DNA of 64,000 nucleotides, from positions 1,851,757 to 1,915,756 of the forward strand of contig VXAI01000138.1 of the NCBI GenBank assembly GCA_013399305.1, written 5' to 3'. The DNA comes from Rostratula benghalensis (taxonomy: Eukaryota > Chordata > Aves > Charadriiformes > Rostratulidae). A program made the translations under genes and the position numbers. Numbering within the stretch: position 1 is the stretch's first letter; each line of letters opens with the position of its first letter. The notes beneath the pieces were generated by a model. It did no database searches, was not told the origin of the DNA, and was given only the letters and a program-made list of their open reading frames with translations. Shown here piece after piece: positions 60,561 through 64,000 of this stretch.

Positions 60561-61900
60561 ATCTGTGGCCAGAAGGATAAAAGGATTGCTGCTGTCTTTT
60601 TCTTCCTCCTCCCTCTGGTCCTTATCTCAGGAACATGAGTTGAAATCTGGCCCAGAATTTACTGACTGCTCAGGGACTTTTTATGAGGCAATGACTTCTC
60701 AGGATGATATTGAGAATATATATATTTATATATATGTACACACATGCACACATGTATTATTGTGCCTGAAGTTATTTCTCCAGTAAATCTCTCTCATATT
60801 TGTATACAGTATGTATAGGCAGTATTCACACAAGAGAGAAAAAATAATCCAGTGGTTAAGGTTGACTTGGGACTTGAGAGACCTGTTTTTAATTCTTCCC
60901 ACTGCCACAGGCTTCCTTTTTCCTATAGATATATGTATATACATACACATGCACCATGGAAAAGGCACACAGGACATTGTCTTTCAAATGCAGACCTGAA
61001 CCCACACTAGGCTCTAAATCTGCGTTGCTTTTGAATTTAGGGGTGGGAGTCCACATTCAGCAAAGGGTTTCATTGAGTGTTGACATGCACAGGGGACAGG
61101 GACAGGCTTGGGCCACATCCTCCAGGACAAGAAGAAGCCCCCTCAGCAACTCCTTAATGTCCATACATGTGAGCTGTCACAGATCCTGCCATTGCCCTCT
61201 GCTCCGTTCTGCAGGGAGATTGCATGGGGAGAGAGTGCAAAGGGAAAAGGTGAACCCCTACAATGACCAGCCCTGTCAGAGGACCCTTAGGAAAAGCTAA
61301 TTAATTCATTTCCCCACACACACACTCTGCTCTTCTCCTGGATCCTTTACAGAGCCAATGCTCAGGTCCCCTTTTATGTTGAGCTGCTTTGCCGTCACAG
61401 CCAAGCGGGGCTCAGGGACCAAAATCGGGTATACCTATAAAAAGCCCCACGTGTTATGGAGGCTTTCACCTTCCCTTGGAGATCCTCTTGGGGTTGGATG
61501 GTGGAGGAGGAACCTCCAACGGCTGCAGACAAGGGGGCAGAGGAGTTGTGTGGGTTACCCAGGAGGGCTGTGTTCGTGCTCTGCTGGCTCATACGTTGTC
61601 ACTCTGAATAATGGATTTGCTTACATCCAACACCTCAAGATTTTGAAGCATTCAAAGCTTAACTGCAGCCATAAGAATTATTTTGAAACAGATGGGCACC
61701 TGGTCTTTCACAACACAGCAACTCCCCGCACTCCCTTATGTTAAGCACTACACTCATACAAATCCAGGGCACCAATAAAGAGAGGAGAAGACGGTTTTCA
61801 GGTGTTTAGTGGCTGCAAAATTATTAATACCAGTTTCAAATATGTGATTGTGTTGTGTTATTACCGATAGCACAGTATTAAAAAAAAGTCACAATAAAAA
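60560..61900. other. Unique non-coding DNA with microsatellites
   Basis: TA/CA-rich microsatellites lie at about 60715-60757 and 60924-60955. Overlapping frames at 61358-61744 match nothing known. Confidence 0.5.
60715..60757. repeat. TA/CA microsatellite
   Basis: ATATATATTTATATATATG followed by ACACACATGCACACATG. Imperfect. Confidence 0.8.
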
Positions 61901-61939
61901 AATGTAAAAAAAAAAGGAAAGCCATTTGTTGCACCCATT

Positions 61940-62140
61940 CCAGCAGTGGTGCACATGGCCTTTATTAGGCTGAGATTTTAACCGTTTGGGTCGCTACAAA
62001 TTTATAATGGAGTCCTGCTTTACATGGCCGCCGAATGATTTACAAGAGTTCATTTGAGCCCCTCATCAAACACCAGCTAAGTAGGCTACAAAATGGACCG
62101 AAACCCCAAATAGAGCTTCAGGCTGCTTTAAGGAAGACCT
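61940..62140. promoter_or_regulatory. Candidate conserved non-coding element
   Basis: TTTATTAGGC (61961-61970) and TTTATAATGG (62001-62010) resemble posterior-HOX/CDX words. CpGs are kept near 61983, 61992, 62029 and 62032. An A-rich stretch (61883-61918) bounds it upstream. Confidence 0.4.
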
Positions 62141-62720
62141 TAGGAGATATGAGAGACCAAACCATAAATATATTGACACACAGTTCTACCTGGAAAACTT
62201 AACAGGCACGGAAAATGAATTGCTCCTTCTCGTATCTGTTTGTCTTCCATTATTTGTGGTCTCTCACACAGTAGGAAAGTTGTGGTTCCCCTGATTTGCT
62301 CACTCATTCTGTTATTAGAGGAGATCTTGCCCTGCACCACGGGGACCCATTTTTCTGTCCTCACTCTTTCGCCAGCGCGGGGATCCCCGTTCATCAAAAC
62401 CGTTTGTCAGAAAGTTAAAACATGTCTATGCTTCTTCCTTCCCTTTCTCTGTTGTTCAAATACTGACAGCCAAAAATGTGTTCATATGCTTTATGCATGA
62501 GGAAAGGTGACTATTGATGCTAGCAAATGTGTGGTCATTTTTTTCCTTGTCAAAAATCAGTCTCTGGAATCACTGATGCCTTGTGAAATTACAGTCTAAT
62601 GTAACCAACTGGAGTATAATGTAACCAATTTCTTTACTTTTTAAGAAAATTGTTCTCCTGGAGGTTGAAACACAAAACCAAGAAATATATGAAGTTATTT
62701 TTGTCCCTAGTCAGGGGAAA
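62140..62720. other. Unique non-coding DNA
   Basis: TAATGTAACCAA is directly repeated at about 62598-62609 and 62617-62628. Short opposing frames at 62140-62500 are unrecognised. Confidence 0.5.
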
Positions 62721-62950
62721 TTAATGAAATAGCACCTCCCATTCTGTTGACATTGGCCAAGATTGCCAAAGTCCTTAGTAATATTGGGGTTCCCATTATG
62801 GGGAATACTGTAATCACAGGAGGGATTCGGAATATTATACTGGTGGGAATGTCCATGTAAGCGCCAATGCAGCCGAGTACTTAAGCTCATGCTTAATTTT
62901 AAGCAAATAATCAGTTGGAGTCAATAGTCACAGACCTATGATAGAATACA
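62720..62950. promoter_or_regulatory. Candidate non-coding element with NFI-like inverted pair
   Basis: TTGGC and GCCAA near 62754-62770 face each other with seven bases between, close to but not matching the NFI palindrome spacing of five. TTCCC-ATTATG-GGGAA near 62790 is another inverted pair. Confidence 0.28.
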
Positions 62951-64000
62951 TGCTTGTGTGTTGGACTGAATGCTATAATGGAAAATATACACACTGTGAG
63001 TCTGACCTGGAACATCAGAAACTGCCAGTAAACATTGTCTGAGAAAAGGTTCGCTCAATATATATTCATGAATACGTATCCATATTTAAAATGAAATATT
63101 TTGGTAAGTTTTCTGTAACTGGCTTAATTATTTTGAAGACTCATGGCATTTTCAACACAGTGTGTCAGCTTGCAGTATTTTGGTGCCTAAACCAAACAAG
63201 CAGGAGCCACCTCCTCCCTTCCAGCTCCAGGGTGAAAACCTTGCTCAAGTGTCTGTGCACAATTCATCTGTGCTTTCAACCTCTCGACACTAAAGCCATG
63301 GCCACACCAAATGTTGTATTGCCACCTCGATGTGATGAATTTGTGAGGGAAATGACACAGGGAGGCTGAGTACACACAATGAAATAAGGAACCCCGGTGA
63401 GAAGAAATCGTATTGTTCTTGGCTAAACAAGCCATTGCTCAGCATCTATTTTGATAACAATCTTTGAAAGTAGAGATTTTTCTTTGCACAGATCTGTTAG
63501 CTCTCTGCAGTTCTCCCTGGACTTTGGTTGTTCTTCAGAACTTTTAAGTTGCTGGGTTTGCACTACATCAAAAACTCTATCCCAAAACATTTGTGCACCA
63601 AACAATAATGGTCATACACATTAATAACATTTGATTGAAAAGATAAACATGTGAAAGGGAAAATTTTTTTAACTAAATATGTTTTTGAAAGGTGTAATTG
63701 ACATTCAGTCTCATTTGTGCTAAAAAAAATCATTTAATGGACTATGTAAGTGTGTAATTATATGCCTTGATATAATTGGTTTGAAGACATTATTCTCTTC
63801 TCATAGAAAGAAGAGCTATTATATGAAGTTTCCTTTGGCCTCCAAAGATAGAGTTTCCTCAGAATAATTCCAGTATCTTTTTTTATTTTCTTTTAATCTC
63901 TGTTTATAGAAAGCGTACCTAACAAATAGCTAGTTAAATAGTCATCGGATGAGGACTAACTCCAGTCCAGTTCCCATTACAGAGTGGCTCTCGAGGGATG
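62950..64000. other. AT-rich unique non-coding DNA
   Basis: No gene recognised. Short frames at 63091-63605 lie on both strands and match nothing known. Confidence 0.55.

Overview
The window reads as bird nuclear DNA. Two short LINE fragments, near 16.46-16.56 kb and 44.48-44.56 kb, have the characteristic 3' end of the avian/sauropsid CR1 family. There are no mammalian-type SINEs, interspersed repeats are sparse, and base composition shifts gently between AT-rich DNA and short CpG-rich patches. Two runs of N (13316-13355 and 25319-25344) are assembly gaps, so this is a draft or scaffolded vertebrate assembly. The species, chromosome and neighbouring genes cannot be named from the sequence.

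I found no protein-coding gene. None of the open frames resembles a protein family I recognise. The longest (219 codons, 19170-19829) is about what chance allows in 64 kb. A few short stretches have a good splice acceptor, one open frame and a good donor (12844-12931, 52093-52153, 28269-28348). They are reported only as weak exon-like signals. No tRNA, rRNA or CRISPR array was seen. The window is most likely a gene desert or a very large intron.

What fills it is non-coding sequence of two textures. Long stretches are unremarkable unique DNA with homopolymer tracts and small microsatellites. Between them lie blocks of roughly 100-500 bp that look like candidate conserved non-coding elements: balanced composition, dense TAAT-type homeodomain cores, SOX/FOX/TCF-type words, palindromes, and few simple repeats. 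The clearest by eye are 8640-9130, 12100-12960, 14430-14830, 17690-18360, 22370-22920, 24170-24580, 25640-26160, 29130-29300, 30380-30830, 33120-33760, 39360-39620, 42580-42780, 45280-45620, 46480-46720, 60180-60560 and 61940-62140. With so few recognisable transposons, this layout fits a distal enhancer landscape of a developmental regulator. Conservation is inferred from texture and has not been measured.

The most striking single structure is at 24426-24536. It has two perfect 20-bp inverted arms with an imperfect inner stem, built from three related copies of one ~14-bp word. Others are an almost perfect 23-bp SOX-like palindrome fused to forkhead sites (10901-10947), a second SOX-type inverted pair (27155-27171), a nested palindrome/direct repeat (11702-11744), an 8-bp-arm hairpin over a homeodomain core (46513-46540), and an isolated CpG-dense patch (39181-39305) abutting an AT-rich candidate element.
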